Source of the DNA: Thysanoteuthis rhombus | Taxonomy: Eukaryota; Mollusca; Cephalopoda; Oegopsida; Thysanoteuthidae | Reading direction: 5' to 3' | Assembly: GCA_963457665.1 (NCBI GenBank) | Contig: OY735215.1 | Span: forward strand, 26,496,597-26,560,596 | Length of the DNA stretch: 64,000 nt | Shown here: positions 1-12,143 of the stretch, piece after piece | How positions within the stretch are numbered: position 1 is the first letter of the stretch | How the letters are laid out: the number at the start of each line of letters is the position of its first letter | Position numbers and translations under genes: made by a program | The notes under the pieces: model-generated | Seen by the model: the letters and a program-made list of their open reading frames with translations, nothing else | Database searches by the model: none | What the model was told of the DNA's origin: nothing

Positions 1-1389
1 CAATACCTGTTTTTTCTAAGCAGTCACCCATTCAAGTACTGATCAAGTTAAACACAGCTCAACTTGGTGATCAAATGAGAACTGGCATTAGATCACAAAC
101 TGCTTACAGTACTGATCTAATTCCATTCTACCACAAGTTAACTTCGGTTATAAATGTAATGTAGATTACATAGTGGGATTTGCAATATAAGGCAGATGGT
201 TGGTGGACCCCAATATTTACTACTTATATTATCGCTCACTTGTCCAGAAAATCTGGAATGAAAACAGATATATTTATATGATTGAAGTATCAAATTTCTC
301 CAATACGCAATCAGTTAACATATCTTTACATGCTGTTCTACACATGCTACTGATTATGTGATGAAAACAACACCATTGTTTACCGTTGAACTTGTTCGGC
401 CCTCATAATCGACTTTGATTATCCACAGTTCAGTTGTAACACTTTTTTCTCTCTTGGATCACAACACCTGCATTATAAAAGGGAGACTACAAAGTTGAGC
501 TTGGTAAATATGGAATAGATTCCTATAGTTTAATCTATTGCCGGGCAGATGACCAATGGACATTTCATCAACAGACGTCTAGCTGAATGGACATATAATA
601 AGGGCTGTAGAGTCAGTACACTAAACCTTCAACTATGACGCTAAATCCCCAATTTATGGTGCTGTGGACACCAACTCCTGTATTTGTAATTAAACTAATT
701 AAATATTCCCTCTGTTGATTGATTACATACTACATGCAAGGAATTGCATCACTGTTAAAAACTATGATGATTCATGATGGCAGTCTAATCTCTTAAAGTT
801 TGGATTTAAAGGCCATAGATATTCCACCATGTCTTTTTTTATATCATCTGTAGAAGAAATGTAATGATTTGCAATTCGCAAAGAACTTGAAATCAGTCTT
901 TGATATAAATTGAAATATATCCTAAAAAGAAAAGATAGGTTAATCAAATTAGTGTCTTTAAAATTAGAAATTTCAGCTTATTATATTACGATTTATATTC
1001 AGTTGATGTCATAGTCAGTCTTACCATCTCCGACAACCTCATATTTGCTTCAGATTCTGATTCCCCCAGCCCTACATATAATCAAATGAACATATGGCCT
1101 TTTTGATTTTGTTAGTTATTTTTGTTTCCTCTTTGCAATGGTGCTACTTAACAGAACAAACAACTATAAAAAGATGACGTAATCACATGATAGAAAATTC
1201 TGTATTGCTATAAAAGATATTAATATTGTTATTTGATTGCCGTATAAAGTATTGCAGTAAACAATGTTTATAGATATCTAAAGATTGCTCACTGTTGCTC
1301 TCGAGAAGTTGATTCTTGGATTACTCCTCATATTTCTCAATGACAGTCTTTAGTCTTATGTTGAACATCTAGTAATACTTCAGTTTACT
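1..1389. other. Non-coding AT-rich stretch, nothing recognised
   Basis: There is no open frame of note on either strand and no recognised repeat. A TATAAAA-like string near 475 is not followed by any gene that can be seen. It probably lies in an intron or intergenic space. Confidence 0.5.
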
Positions 1390-1830
1390 CAATACCGAAA
1401 AAAATCAAACAAATTATTCGAAATGATCAATGACTGAGCACCGGAATGATTGTCGGAATAATTTTTTTTTTTTTTTTTTTTTGATTACCCTTTTGCCTGT
1501 TTTTGATGTGCATGGGCGTCCACAGCATTCATCATCAAAAAGATCCCTTCAACCTTCACAAAATCTCTTGTGGCACTCGAATACACACGCACATTATGTG
1601 CATTCTTCCTTATAAACTTGAGTTAGCATGCAAAAAGATTTGGTTGCCATTTTGTTCAATTTCACCAAAAAAATTTTGATTGATGCGTTGCTCAATTTTT
1701 CGTCTGATTATTTTACGACACATCAGAAGCTCATCTACTGCCAGCAATACTTGATGTGAACTGAGGGCACAAGTGGATTGAAACTTTCAGCGGTAGTGTA
1801 TCTTGAAGCTGTCTTCTCCTGACCCATATA
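1390..1830 (-). pseudogene. Mariner transposase N-terminal relic (copy 1)
   Basis: Read on the minus strand, 1810 to 1480 resembles the helix-turn-helix start of mariner transposases. It has a KIEQRIN-like start, then LVKLNKMAT, then QVYKEEC, then a region matching the usual VFEWHKRF..GR..V.DD..GGRP segment. The frame shifts at least twice and has an internal stop, so it is dead. No catalytic domain follows in the expected place. The end nearest 1390 is repeated at 2525-2705, with the shared string AAATGATCAAT followed by ATTGTCG. The similarity was recognised by eye from family memory; a search against mariner consensus sequences would settle the subfamily. Confidence 0.55.
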
Positions 1831-1964
1831 CTGATCTTGTGATCTTCCATTAAACTCAACAAATTTCACCAACACTACCATATTTTCAGGTCTTGTTCCA
1901 AAGGACCCTTAAATAAAAGTTTTTGAGATCTCAAATTCATCTGTTCTTTTTTAACCAGTGGCAC

Positions 1965-2354
1965 TCACATTCTGTTATCTATGCTTTGCCTACAGATTGG
2001 AGGATTTGAACATAGCATCTGTGCTGAATCCCTCAAGCATTTTATTCTTCGATGTTGATCGGTGTCTGTTTTGACACACATGATCTGCCATGCCAGCTTT
2101 TTAAGTTTCTTCAGATTACAGTTTTCCAGTTCTCCAAGTCCTATTTTCAGGTTGCTGCTAGTCTCACCTCTGTACTCTCTGACACTAAGACATTCCAAAA
2201 TACTACGGAAACAAAGAAAGGCTTGGGGTGTTCGGGAACCGAAACGAATAAAAAGAGTATAAAATGAGCCCAATTTACAATGATTATAACACTTAATCTG
2301 ACAAAAATTCAGACATTGTTTACTTAGAAACATGTTGTTTGGAGTTGAGTCCAT
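1965..2354 (-). other. 129-codon open frame, unrecognised, probably chance or repeat-derived
   Basis: This is one of the longer open frames in the first 20 kb. It has Cys-rich and Lys-rich stretches but no motif I can name, no splice context and no signal peptide. It lies between two mariner relics, so a transposon-derived origin is possible. I do not claim it as a gene. Confidence 0.15.
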
Positions 2355-2524
2355 CCTTTATAAATAATGTGTTTCTTTGGAATGCAATTTGACTTCTGTC
2401 ATATGACTAATGATCCCTTCCTCCTTATCAGATAAATTCTTGAAGTACTCTTGTTTAGGATCTGTGTGCATTAAAAGCAACTTATTTTCCAAAGAATTTC
2501 AAATATATGCTGCTGTTTATTATG

Positions 2525-2705
2525 ATAAATACAAAAAAAATCAAATAAATCATTGGAAATGATCAATAACTCTTCAGATTAATTGTCGAAACAAATTTTT
2601 TTCTTTTTATTACTTTCTTGGCCAGTTCTTAATGTGCATGGGCATCGACCACATTCAGCATCTAAAAGATCCTCTCAGCCTTCACAGATTCTCTTTGATG
2701 ATGAT
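2525..2705 (-). repeat. Mariner relic, second partial copy
   Basis: This is a direct repeat of 1390-1580, with the same orientation and order: AAATGATCAATAACT, then ATTGTCGAA, a T-rich run, AATGTGCATGGGC, and AAAGATCC with CTTCA. On the minus strand it covers the same segment of the mariner N-terminal region as copy 1. Substitutions and small indels separate the two copies. Confidence 0.5.
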
Positions 2706-2999
2706 GAAAATCAAATAATTATAAATGATTAAATAATATGAATGATAAATAATATAAATGATGAATTGTTAAAAAATTTTAAGAAGTTATTACTGATCAA
2801 AAGATTTTTGTTAAAAAAAAATCTGAAAGTACTTCTCCTTGACAGACTGATTTATTCAAAAACAACATTTCTATATTTTCCAAGATACCCACTCACATTG
2901 TAAAACCTATTGCTCATGCTTGTATGATCTAAAACCAGTATGTTATTTTGATTTTGAAAAAAATCAGAACTACGGTAAGAAGTCTTTTCTTTTTTTTTT

Positions 3000-3350
3000 T
3001 GTCTTAGAAGCCATCAACTAAATCTGTTAACATTGGTTTCTCTAGTTTTCAAGTCAGTCTGGCTATGTATGTATTTCATGTATAGGCCACACCAATGGAG
3101 CTAAAAAGCTGAAAATTTAAACCTTTACTCCTCGTGTCTAGAAAAACTTTGTTTTTTCTAAATTTTTATTTATTTGAAAATACCCCATTGCAGAAGAGGA
3201 TTCAATATAAATTTATGCTAAATTGGTCACTTAGTTTGTGTCCGGCAGCATTCACACTTTTGTTTTTTGTTCTTGAATAAGTGAGAGAAGTAACTTATTC
3301 ACTGATTACCCCTTTTTCCAATTTTTCAACTGATCATCCCCAACATGGCA
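3000..3350 (+). repeat. Interspersed repeat family B, copy 1
   Basis: This stretch matches the reverse complement of 7160-7545 along its length. Shared landmarks are GGCTATGTATGTATTTCATG, CACACCAATGGAG, AAAGCTGAAAATT, TTTATGCTAAATTGGTCA, TTTGTGTCC and ACTTATTCACTGAT. No coding potential or terminal inverted repeat was recognised. The class is unknown. Confidence 0.6.
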
Positions 3351-3559
3351 TGCTCTTGGGAGGGGGGTAGCTTTACTTCAGCATAAGACTTGTTTTGATA
3401 ATTTTTGACTTTCATTTCATTCACTAGCAACCATAGACTGACGGTCTGAGTGGTTGCTATGAAAAGCCACTCAAATTAAGATGAGAGAAATACTAGTCAA
3501 AAATTAAGGGTTGACAATGCTTCATCAAATAGAGATGAATTGAGATATTATTACTAATG

Positions 3560-5170
3560 ATTTGTTTGAAGTTTTACTCAATCATAAGACCAGTATTTTT
3601 AGAATTCATCCACTTTGATAGATTTAATTATAAAAGCCCTATTTTCAGTTGAAAATATCTGTCCAAACAGAAGACATGAGTACTTAAGAAAAGATGTTTT
3701 AAGATTTTTTTTTTCCTTTTGTACAGACATTACTTTAGATATTCAAAATTGGTAGTCTTTATCAAACTAAAGAACTATTTGGATCAGTCTTTTTCTCTTA
3801 TTTTAAGATGTTTGAAAACTTTCAAATTTAATTTGAAATAAAACTTGTCATCACTGTTAATAATTAAATTATTAGTGTTTAAATTTGAAATTAAAAAAAA
3901 GTATTTTATCAAAGAATGGATATGGTCAGAACAAGTCCTATTTATGATGTCATTGGCATTTTCCACTGGAAAGCATAAAAAATACAGTAAAAAAAAGTTT
4001 TTTAAAAACTTCTAGAAACATAGATTCTCCTGAATCTAGGTGTTATTTACACAGGAAAACATCTAAGATAGAGTAAAGAAATAACCAGATTTTGGAGAAT
4101 CTGTGTGTTTTTAATAAACCCATTGAGATAAGGCCTCCAAAAAAAAAAAGCAAAAACACTTTTAAAAGGCGTCTAGAGTGCTGATGCCAATTTTCAAGTC
4201 TGTCAACAAACAGTATGGCCAGGAGCTCTGGAACACAAGCAAACAAAAACCCTCACTCATATAAGAAAAGGATAAAACTCTTAGCCATCTATGGTTACTC
4301 AATGGATTCATTTTAGAAGTATGACAAAAAACTCTGTGAAATTTAAGAATCAGGATTAAAAAAAGAAATAAATTTCATAAAACTACTGAAACCTTTTGCT
4401 CGTAAATGAAGTTGTAAGAATATCACACAGATCAGCGTTTTCATTTTTATGTTGAGCATGAATCCTCGGCGATGTTTGCTTATGAAATTTTATCATAGTA
4501 AAGAAACCTTGCTTAGCATCATTCACTCTGTCTTTTTAGATTCAAAGATACAAGACCGGTGACAAGACCATCTTTATACAACTAGCAAGGAAGTTGAAAG
4601 TTTGTTTTTTTTTTTTTCTTTCCTGAGACTCATGAAATAAATACAACCATTATACTTTGTTATTTAGTGGTATTGATGACACAGAATTAAATGTTTTTGA
4701 GCTAATGATACAAAAACAATGAGTTAGAAATTTACAATTCATTTAGTTAAGGAAAATTTCGTCAGATTCACAGGAAATAACAACAAATACTCTGATTTTA
4801 ACGAGAAGGGCACATACCCAAAATATCAATTCTGTATCTACTCTGGCTAGAAGAATCAAGCATAGTTGGCTGCTTTACACCCAATTCAGATGGAATGTAC
4901 ACCCACACAATAAGTGTATGTGAAAGCCAACAAATTTACAGGGTCTGTTTGAATATCCAAAGTTGGCTACTTGTAACCTCCAAGTCTGGTTAGCAAGATC
5001 AGGTTTCTGCTTTAAAGTATCAGATAACATTTCTTGTGATCAATCAGTAAAGTAAAAATGTTCAAAGATCTTGAGTTTTGCTGGTACCTGATGTTGTTCT
5101 CTTACTCAAATTATGGACTCAACAAAATTAGAACCTTTGAAGTCTAAAATCTTTGGTGAAAAAAAACTTG
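3560..5170. other. Non-coding stretch, nothing recognised
   Basis: It is AT-rich with short homopolymers. The open frames inside are short and have no recognisable motif. Confidence 0.45.
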
Positions 5171-5177
5171 TTGAATA

Positions 5178-5387
5178 ACCATATTTGCTGACATATAAGA
5201 TGCACGTATGAATTTAAAAAAATAACTATGCAAATGTTGCTCTGTTTTCAATATTCTGATATCATGACTAGGGGTCTGTCTACCAAAACTCGAAATGTAC
5301 AGCTCTGGAACTTGGATAAGTTACATTGAGTGATAGTTCACCAAATACCCTTGTAAACCATATGTCTTATAAGCCGGCAACTATGGT
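5178..5387. mobile_element. Short TIR element, family T, copy 1
   Basis: The element starts ACCATATTTGCTGACATATA and ends with the reverse complement of ACCATAGTTGCCGGCTTATA, giving imperfect terminal inverted repeats of about 22 bp. The flanks GTTGAATA and ACAGAATA could be a decayed 8-bp target duplication, which would suit a hAT-type element. It is 210 bp long with no coding capacity, so non-autonomous. Three relatives lie at 32308, 33897 and 37439. Confidence 0.6.
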
Positions 5388-5651
5388 ACAGAATAATTTT
5401 TTCTTCTTTTAATCAATAATTATGAATTATTCTAAAAATTAAACTTATCTGCTTTCTAATGTATACAAATAGAAAGTTACACGAAAAAGCTAATAGATGT
5501 CAAGTAAAAAAATTTTGGCTCTTTTTTTTTATCTGATAATTGAAAAAAGCATGAAGTGTCAGAGAAAACCAGTCTATATTCTTTTTGATAAGGATTCCAC
5601 TTGAGCTTATAGCTTACTCAATGATATATGAGATCTTTCATAGATTTCCCA

Positions 5652-5688
5652 CTATGAATAACTATGCATGAGTCATAGTTATTCATAG
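5652..5688. other. Perfect 15-bp inverted repeat with 7-nt loop
   Basis: CTATGAATAACTATG is followed by a 7-nt loop and then its exact reverse complement. It lies in non-coding DNA and has no flanking gene. Confidence 0.8.
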
Positions 5689-6469
5689 GAGGAAATATTT
5701 CCTGTGTAGAAAAATTAGAAGCTGAAATTTATAGATATTTTAAGTTGAAAGAAAAAATATTCTTTCATTTCTTAAAAAAGATTTCTTTATTACTGAATGC
5801 TGAGCAGTCAGTTTGCGAATTATAGCAAAAAGTTTGTCCTACCACTGCAGGCAACTCTGATCGCAGAACAATAGTCTGTTCGAAATTCAAGTTTGTATTG
5901 TCTTCTCACTTTCAGTCCAGCATGCCCAGACACACAAGTTACAAGCTTTCAAAGTAACTTAGTGCACAAAATCTTGACACCTTTGAAAAAGAATGCAGAG
6001 TACTAGTGGTTAGAGTTGTTTCCCAATCCTTAAATAAAATATAGTTTCAGTTTGTTTTTTTACAGAAAAGAATTCTTCAGTTGACTGTTTTCCATCTTAG
6101 ATTAGATTGAAGATCAAGATTTTCAGATTATCTTTTTCTCAACTTTATTCACCATGAAAAAAATACATGACAGTTACTTGATGAAAACTCCTCATAATCT
6201 ATCATTTTTAATAACTTGATATCAGCATATCCATCAGGCACCTATGTTATAGGATTTCCAAAGATGCTTAATGTACACTAATAATAATCACAGATTATAG
6301 AAAATGTCCTGCCTCTTTCTATATGCAGTGAAGAGTCTATCCTGAGAAAAAATATCCCCTGTGCCAAGAGTTTTGTTATCTCCTTCGAGACTTCTGAGAT
6401 ATATATATCCTTCAGTTTTCTGTGACTGATGGAATACACGTGATCCTTGGTATTCACTTGAACTCCCAT

Positions 6470-6790
6470 AAGAGTATGATATGACATAAGGTCATTGTTA
6501 ATGTTGGATCCCATCTACGAGTGCTCTGCATAAATTGCTCCAGTCCTTGCTACTAGTGTTGAGAAGGCGTCAGGGCAAGCACAACCCATCCCTGTGAGTG
6601 TGATGGGACGATAATGTCTCGTGGCGTACTGCTTCCCCGAGACTGGGCAAAGTAATTTTTTGAGGCCACAGGACAAATCCTGTGCCTCTTCGGCTTAGCG
6701 ATGTCAAGTCTCAGTAACCCATCATTAGCCACATCATTGCACCAGGGCGAGCTCTGACCTTTGGAAACCAGTGACATCATACTCAAAAGA
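6470..6790 (-). repeat. Interspersed repeat family A, copy 1
   Basis: It aligns with 37760-38080 in the same orientation, and its inner part with 23055-23200. Landmarks are AAATTGCTCCAGTCC, a GATGGGA string, CTGCTTC..CGAGACTGGG, AAAGTAATTTTTTGAGG, GGACAAATCC, CTCAGTAACCCATCATTAGC and ATTGCACC. It is more GC-rich than its surroundings. The 96-codon minus frame at 6553-6843 lies within it and is probably incidental. The strand given is a guess from the truncation pattern. Confidence 0.6.
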
Positions 6791-7159
6791 TGTATATGTC
6801 CCATAGATCTCTTAGAAATCAACTGAGATTTTAATTCCGACAATTAACACCTTATTTGGTTAGTCTTGTAAAAGGTTAACAGTCCTGTGCTAATTACTAT
6901 GGATTTAATACAGATGTTACTCATTATTCATTCTTTTGATTTTGCAACATTTGCTACACTCAACACAATCTCTGTCAATCTTTGGCCATCTTCAGTGACC
7001 ACTTCTCAAAAGATATTCACCTATTTTCTGGGCTATTACTTGTTTTTCTGTTGTAAATATTGGTTTAAGGAATAGTCATTGATGTTCTTGACCTGTTTGT
7101 GAAAATAATAGGTCTGGTTAGTCACTCAATAGTAACTGTCATGCAACCAGTGTCTTTTG

Positions 7160-7545
7160 GCAGCATGCAAAAACAGGAAAAAGGGATGATCAATGAATAA
7201 GGTACGTCTCTTAGATTTTATTGAGCAGTGATCTCTGAAAAAAAAGTAAATTTCCCCAAAACAAGCATGGAAGGACACAAACTACTGATCAATTTAGCAT
7301 AAACTTACATTACAAATTGACCCCCGCCCCTGCTAAAAACCTATTTGCGAAGGGAAATTTTCAAAAACAAATATTTTTTGCAGACATAATAAGGAGTGAA
7401 TATTTGAATTTTCAGCCCTCTATCTTCATTGGTGCAGCCTTTAAGCATGAAACATACATATATAGCCAGCTAACTGGACTAATCTGAAAACTGAAGAAAT
7501 CTATGTTGACAGTTTTTTTTGAGGGTTTCTAATTTGCTATACAAG
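7160..7545 (-). repeat. Interspersed repeat family B, copy 2
   Basis: This is an inverted copy relative to 3000-3350. Landmarks are GATCAATTTAGCATAAACTT, CTGCTAAAAACC, TTTTCAGCCCTC, TTGGTGCAGCC and ATAGCCAGCTAACTGGACTA. A third, partial copy is at 45700-45880. Confidence 0.6.
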
Positions 7546-7609
7546 TTTAGCAAACAATGAATCTTTTGACCCTCTCTCATCTTGTATTATGTAATTATTA
7601 CAAAAGTCT

Positions 7610-7616
7610 TATATAT

Positions 7617-7651
<35 letters not shown>
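7610..7651. repeat. (AT)n microsatellite
   Basis: The run is nearly pure TA dinucleotide with one AAAT interruption. Confidence 0.95.
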
Positions 7652-7659
7652 AATTAGTA

Positions 7660-8290
7660 GAGTGTTTCAAATGATGGATTGAAGATTTTTTTATGAGCAA
7701 AATTGTTACATTTAAATGGATGAGTCAATTGTTACCAACAGAGGAACTAAAAAAGTATCACGATGTTCATTTCATATGCAGAAGATTAAATCAGCATAAA
7801 TAAGTATCAAAACATTTATCCTGGGGAATCCAATGAGAATCATACCCACAAACAATGGCCTGCAAAATTAGCTTGCTGATCATGAATATACAATGTGTAT
7901 CTCTACTTTTTTTTCTTGTATTCTTATATTATTTCTCAACTTATCATAGTTTGATATTAGATCATCAATAGTGGGAGATCCAATAAGGATTGAACCCACA
8001 AACCACAGGCAGCAAGATTAGCTTGCTGGTAATTGCTATGCAATGTGCATCCTTGGCTATTTTTTTCATATGATTCATCCATTAACCCTAGTGGAAAATC
8101 ATTGATGTACTTGGATTTCTATGAGATGTTTTCAGAAAAATTAATACTGAAATGGTTTGCTTGGAAGAGTCCATTGTTTCAAATGGTGAGTTGGAGATAT
8201 TTTTATCAGAAAAATTGTTGCCTTTGAGTGTAAGATTCCTATATTATAGACAAAGAACCAAAAAAATCACACTGATCATTATATAAGAAG
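7660..8290. repeat. Degenerate tandem duplication, period about 510 bp
   Basis: Paired landmarks show one old tandem duplication. GTTTCAAATGATGGATTGAA near 7663 pairs with GTTTCAAATGGTGAGTTGGA near 8175. AATCCAATGAGAATCATACC near 7829 pairs with GATCCAATAAGGATTGAACC near 7978. Both copies continue with TTAGCTTGCTG and CAATGTG. The GGATTGAACCC string resembles a Pol III B box, so a SINE origin is possible. Confidence 0.45.
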
Positions 8291-9119
8291 ATTATCTTCA
8301 TAGAAGAAGTGGTGCTAGTACTGCTGCTAGTGGTCATCATGGTAATTACTGTTGTTGTTTTTGTTATTAACAACAACAATAATAATCAACACTACCTCTT
8401 CCTGGAAGCTGATAGCAGTATTTACTTCTTATAGTTTTTTCCTAAATCCTACTTGTTTTCTCTCCAGACTGAGTGGTTAGGGTCTGGAACACTTATGAAT
8501 AAAAAGAATAGTCCTATTTACTAATTTATATTTCCCTAGAACCTAACTATACCAATTAAAAAGCTTTTACTGAGGGAAGGCTTTTTTCAAAATTAGTATT
8601 TTCATGCCACAGTCTTCCACTTGACAACAAATTAGATGTAATTCAGCTCCATTTTCTTCCATGTTGATAATTTTGCCAATCTAGTTAAAATATTGTGGAG
8701 ATATTCATGGGAATCAATCATTTAAATTTGACATAAATTGCTTCATAAAACTGGTCACAAGTGATCATTGTGTAATGATTTAATATCAAAGGAAACTAAT
8801 CACAGACCTACCAAAACTTCATTTTATTTGTACAAATTTCCCCACATAGAAAAAAATATGCCTGTAAAAGATTTTTCATTACCATCTGTAGGCCAACAAA
8901 GTCTCTTGCATTTTTACAGTTTAAAATTATGTTGAGAAAGGTTTTCGATACACTGAAATAGCTGTTTTAGATCTAGAATTTAAAATTTCTAGAAAGTTTC
9001 CCTCCTAAGAATTTGTAGATCTTTGCAGGTTTGTAATCACCAGAAAGATATTGACGCATCAACGGCTAAAAACATGATAAATGAAATTATAATATTATGG
9101 TTAAAACTATCTTTTTTAT

Positions 9120-9480
9120 AAGTGGGAGGAAAGTGGGACAAATGTGTGACAAGACCGGATTTCTGGAGCGCCCTTTGAAAATAGAACTCGCTATCAATAG
9201 ACCAGACTAATGCTACGAGAGTTACCTGCCCATGACCCAGGAACCTAAATAGCTGCTCGGGTCGGGTTGGACACAGGAACCAACACAGAAAGGTTGGTGT
9301 TTTGTGTGTCTCTGTTTAATTTCCACTATCTTGTCACCTTATCATTTACTTAAGTACCCCTCGCATCTCTTTTTATTCGAAGGGACGACATCTCTCTCGT
9401 GTACTGAACACGGCTATGTCGTAGTCTAGCGTCCCAAATTATCACGTCTGTGGTGCGTGAGATGAGGGCACTCGGTCAAA
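9120..9480. other. GC- and CpG-richer patch, possible promoter or exon
   Basis: This patch stands out from the AT-rich surroundings by its many CpG dinucleotides and unbiased codon-like composition, for example GCTGCTCGGGTCGGGTTGG. No long open frame or convincing splice pair was found. It could be a first exon or promoter, perhaps of the plus-strand gene at 25 kb, but nothing in the sequence proves that. Confidence 0.25.
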
Positions 9481-9805
9481 ATACTAAGCTAAGCAGATAT
9501 CAAATATCAAAAAAGATTTTTTCCGTCTGTGTCACCGTTTTGACAGTATCAACACTTTTTTTTATTGCTATTTATATTTTTATTCGTATAATTTCACAAC
9601 ACGACACCGAAACCTTCAAGCTTTCATAACTATTCAGAAAGTAGTACGCTCCCGACTACACCTTAAAATACTTCATGATGAAGTGTTTTTACGTTTATTT
9701 TACTTAACACTTTGTTTTGTATTGAATGTGACATCTGCTTCGATATTGTCGTAGCTGACTAAATACCCTCACAACAACAGTGATTATTTATTAACTTCGA
9801 GATCG

Positions 9806-9832
9806 CTTTTTTTTTCTTTTTTTTTTTTTTTT
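9806..9832. repeat. Poly-T rich tract
   Basis: This is a T-rich homopolymer run with one C, in non-coding DNA. Confidence 0.8.
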
Positions 9833-9839
9833 AAAAGTA

Positions 9840-11580
9840 AAGTCTACCTTCATATATGAAAATTGAAATAAAGTATGATAAATCAATAAAAAAAATACAT
9901 GTGATTTTATTTTTCATTGATTCGTGTTACCGAATCGATGGGGTGGAAAACGATCTTAACTTGAAATTTTCTTGGACTGTTTTCCGGAAAAAAGTTATAA
10001 CAAATGTGAAGTTGTACTTAGAGATCTGCTAATTGTTGACATTCACTTGACAGTAAAATTGTAAGTTATGGATTTCCGTACTTGTCATAATAACTTGTTT
10101 ACTAGTTCGTTTTGTTGATAGGACAAAGACTTTTCTTTTTTTTTTTTTCATCTCACGAATTAACGAGTTGAACAAAATAGATTTTATTTATACCAACACA
10201 ATAACAGGAATCATGGAATGAAAAGAAAAAATCAATTGATTAATTAATTCGTCATAGCTAAACAATGACCATATGGAAACAAAAATTTCAAGTTATTACT
10301 TTCATTTTCGTGAAGAAAAAAAGTACTACTAAAATAAAAAATTCGTATCTTATATATATATATATCATATATAGAATTGAATCTTCGAAATATAATGTTT
10401 TATCATTTTGAATTTACATCTAATTCGATCGTATAGCTTATTTTTCTGTATAATGACAATGATTTTATTTTTTTCAGATAACTTTTTTTTTAAAGGAATC
10501 TATTTTCGAACAATCTACCCCTAAACATATACAAACATCATCTTTTATCTTAAATTGATAAATTATCAAGTCAAGATTCACATCCATTGACCAAGTCGGA
10601 AGAAAAAATACACCATCATTTTGGTAATTTTGTGTATTTTTTATCCATTAGTAGAGTCGAAAAAGTTGGTTTATGGATATTTTTTTTTTTCGCTACATGT
10701 TTCTTCTCAATTCTTTAAGTGTCTTTTTTATGATTCTGTCTATTCCTAAGCTGAAATAAATATATAACATATATGACACTTAGTGCGGTTCTGAACCAGA
10801 ATACTGGAAAGATAAAAAAAAATCGTATTTATAGGTATAAACAACATTAATGCAATTTCATTGGAAAATCGACACCTGAGCAATTTTAAAACCTTGCTAA
10901 TATCAGCATATTGTTCAATTTGAAAAAAATTTTCGATACTTAAAAAAAAATGAAAATTTCTGTTTCAGATATTTAAAAATAAGAATTTTGTTTTATCTGA
11001 TTCCGACTATTTCGATGATATATATATTTTTTCAATTGCTATCATCTTTCATTGATCTTTCTTTACACATTTAACAGATATTAATTATGTTCACTATTTT
11101 TTTTTAAAGCACGCTTAAATTGCTTGAACTGGGAGTCTCACATTGGGCATTAAAAAACAGGAAAATTGAGTTGAATATTATTTTCTCAGCAATTTTTCAA
11201 AGTTTTATTCGATTAATTATAATGTAGGCCTTTGGTATGGAAACATGTTTTACTCTTTCAAGAAAATTTCTAATCTTTATTGATTACAACCAGTTTGAAC
11301 AGTTCCGGAGCACTTTTTTGAGAAAAGTAAACATAATTAATATCTCGAGGAATTTATCTGTTAGAAAATCAATGGAAACGTTAGTTTATAAATAAAATAA
11401 ATCCTCGAAATATTAAAAAGTTGGTTAGGAATCATACGAAAAGAAATTCTTCTTTATAAAAATTGGTAAAATAATCATCTCTAAATTATTGATTAGATTG
11501 TTTATTGTTGATAAAATATTTCTTTCATTATTTATTGATTTGCAGTTCATGTGTGGGTTTTGATGGTCCCTATTTTGAAG
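9840..11580. other. Non-coding AT-rich stretch
   Basis: It is very AT-rich with many A and T runs and a short (TA)n near 10350. No gene or known repeat was recognised. Confidence 0.45.
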
Positions 11581-11723
11581 CTTTCATATTTTGTGTTGAA
11601 AGAGGCTCCAAACCTCACTGAAAGAAAGGTGCAAATTTGTCTCATTGATAATAAGCTGCAGAGCAAACTGCAGATGTAGTAGAAAATAGTCATGTGACAA
11701 AATCCCCCCTTTTTTTTTCTTAC

Positions 11724-11887
11724 CGTAAAATGCTGTCACTTGCCTAAATCTATACACTTGGTTTTTGGCTCCATCCATAAAGTCACCTTTCGGCTCACTC
11801 TCACCATTCGAGTCACACAACAGGCCCACTTGGTTAATTGATGCACTTTCACTGCCTTTGCTATAGCCGTCTTTATCTGGACTTGCA
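11724..11887 (-). CDS. Candidate orphan coding exon, unrecognised protein
   Basis: On the minus strand an acceptor (CAGTTTTTTTTAG) opens a 164-nt exon, which closes at a donor reading TTTACG then GTAAGA. One frame is open through all 54 complete codons, entering in phase 2 and leaving in phase 1. It encodes a hydrophilic segment including GLLCDSNGESEPKGDFMDG and KNQVYRFRQVTAFYG, with Ser, Gly, Asp and Glu enriched. The composition is clearly more codon-like than the flanking DNA. Partner exons on the minus strand were not found in this window, so the gene probably has very long introns or extends beyond it. I do not recognise the family. The alternative is a chance open frame with chance splice sites, which the 54 stop-free codons in AT-rich DNA make less likely. 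Confidence 0.4.
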
Positions 11888-12143
11888 CTAAAAAAAACTG
11901 TCTACATTTTCATGTGTGCATCAACTTCAAAATCAACACAAATCAACATACAGAACTTGCAAGACATTGTTTCACTTCACACATTTTTTTTGCAATTTCA
12001 AATAACAGTTAACAGGAATCACTTTGAATTCCTGCTGGACCCCTTATTTTTTGCAACTCATCTTTTTCTTCCTCTCCTAACTCTCCATTCTTCACTTCTT
12101 TAAATATAAGATTGGGATTTATTACAAAACTAAGGTCTTTGTG

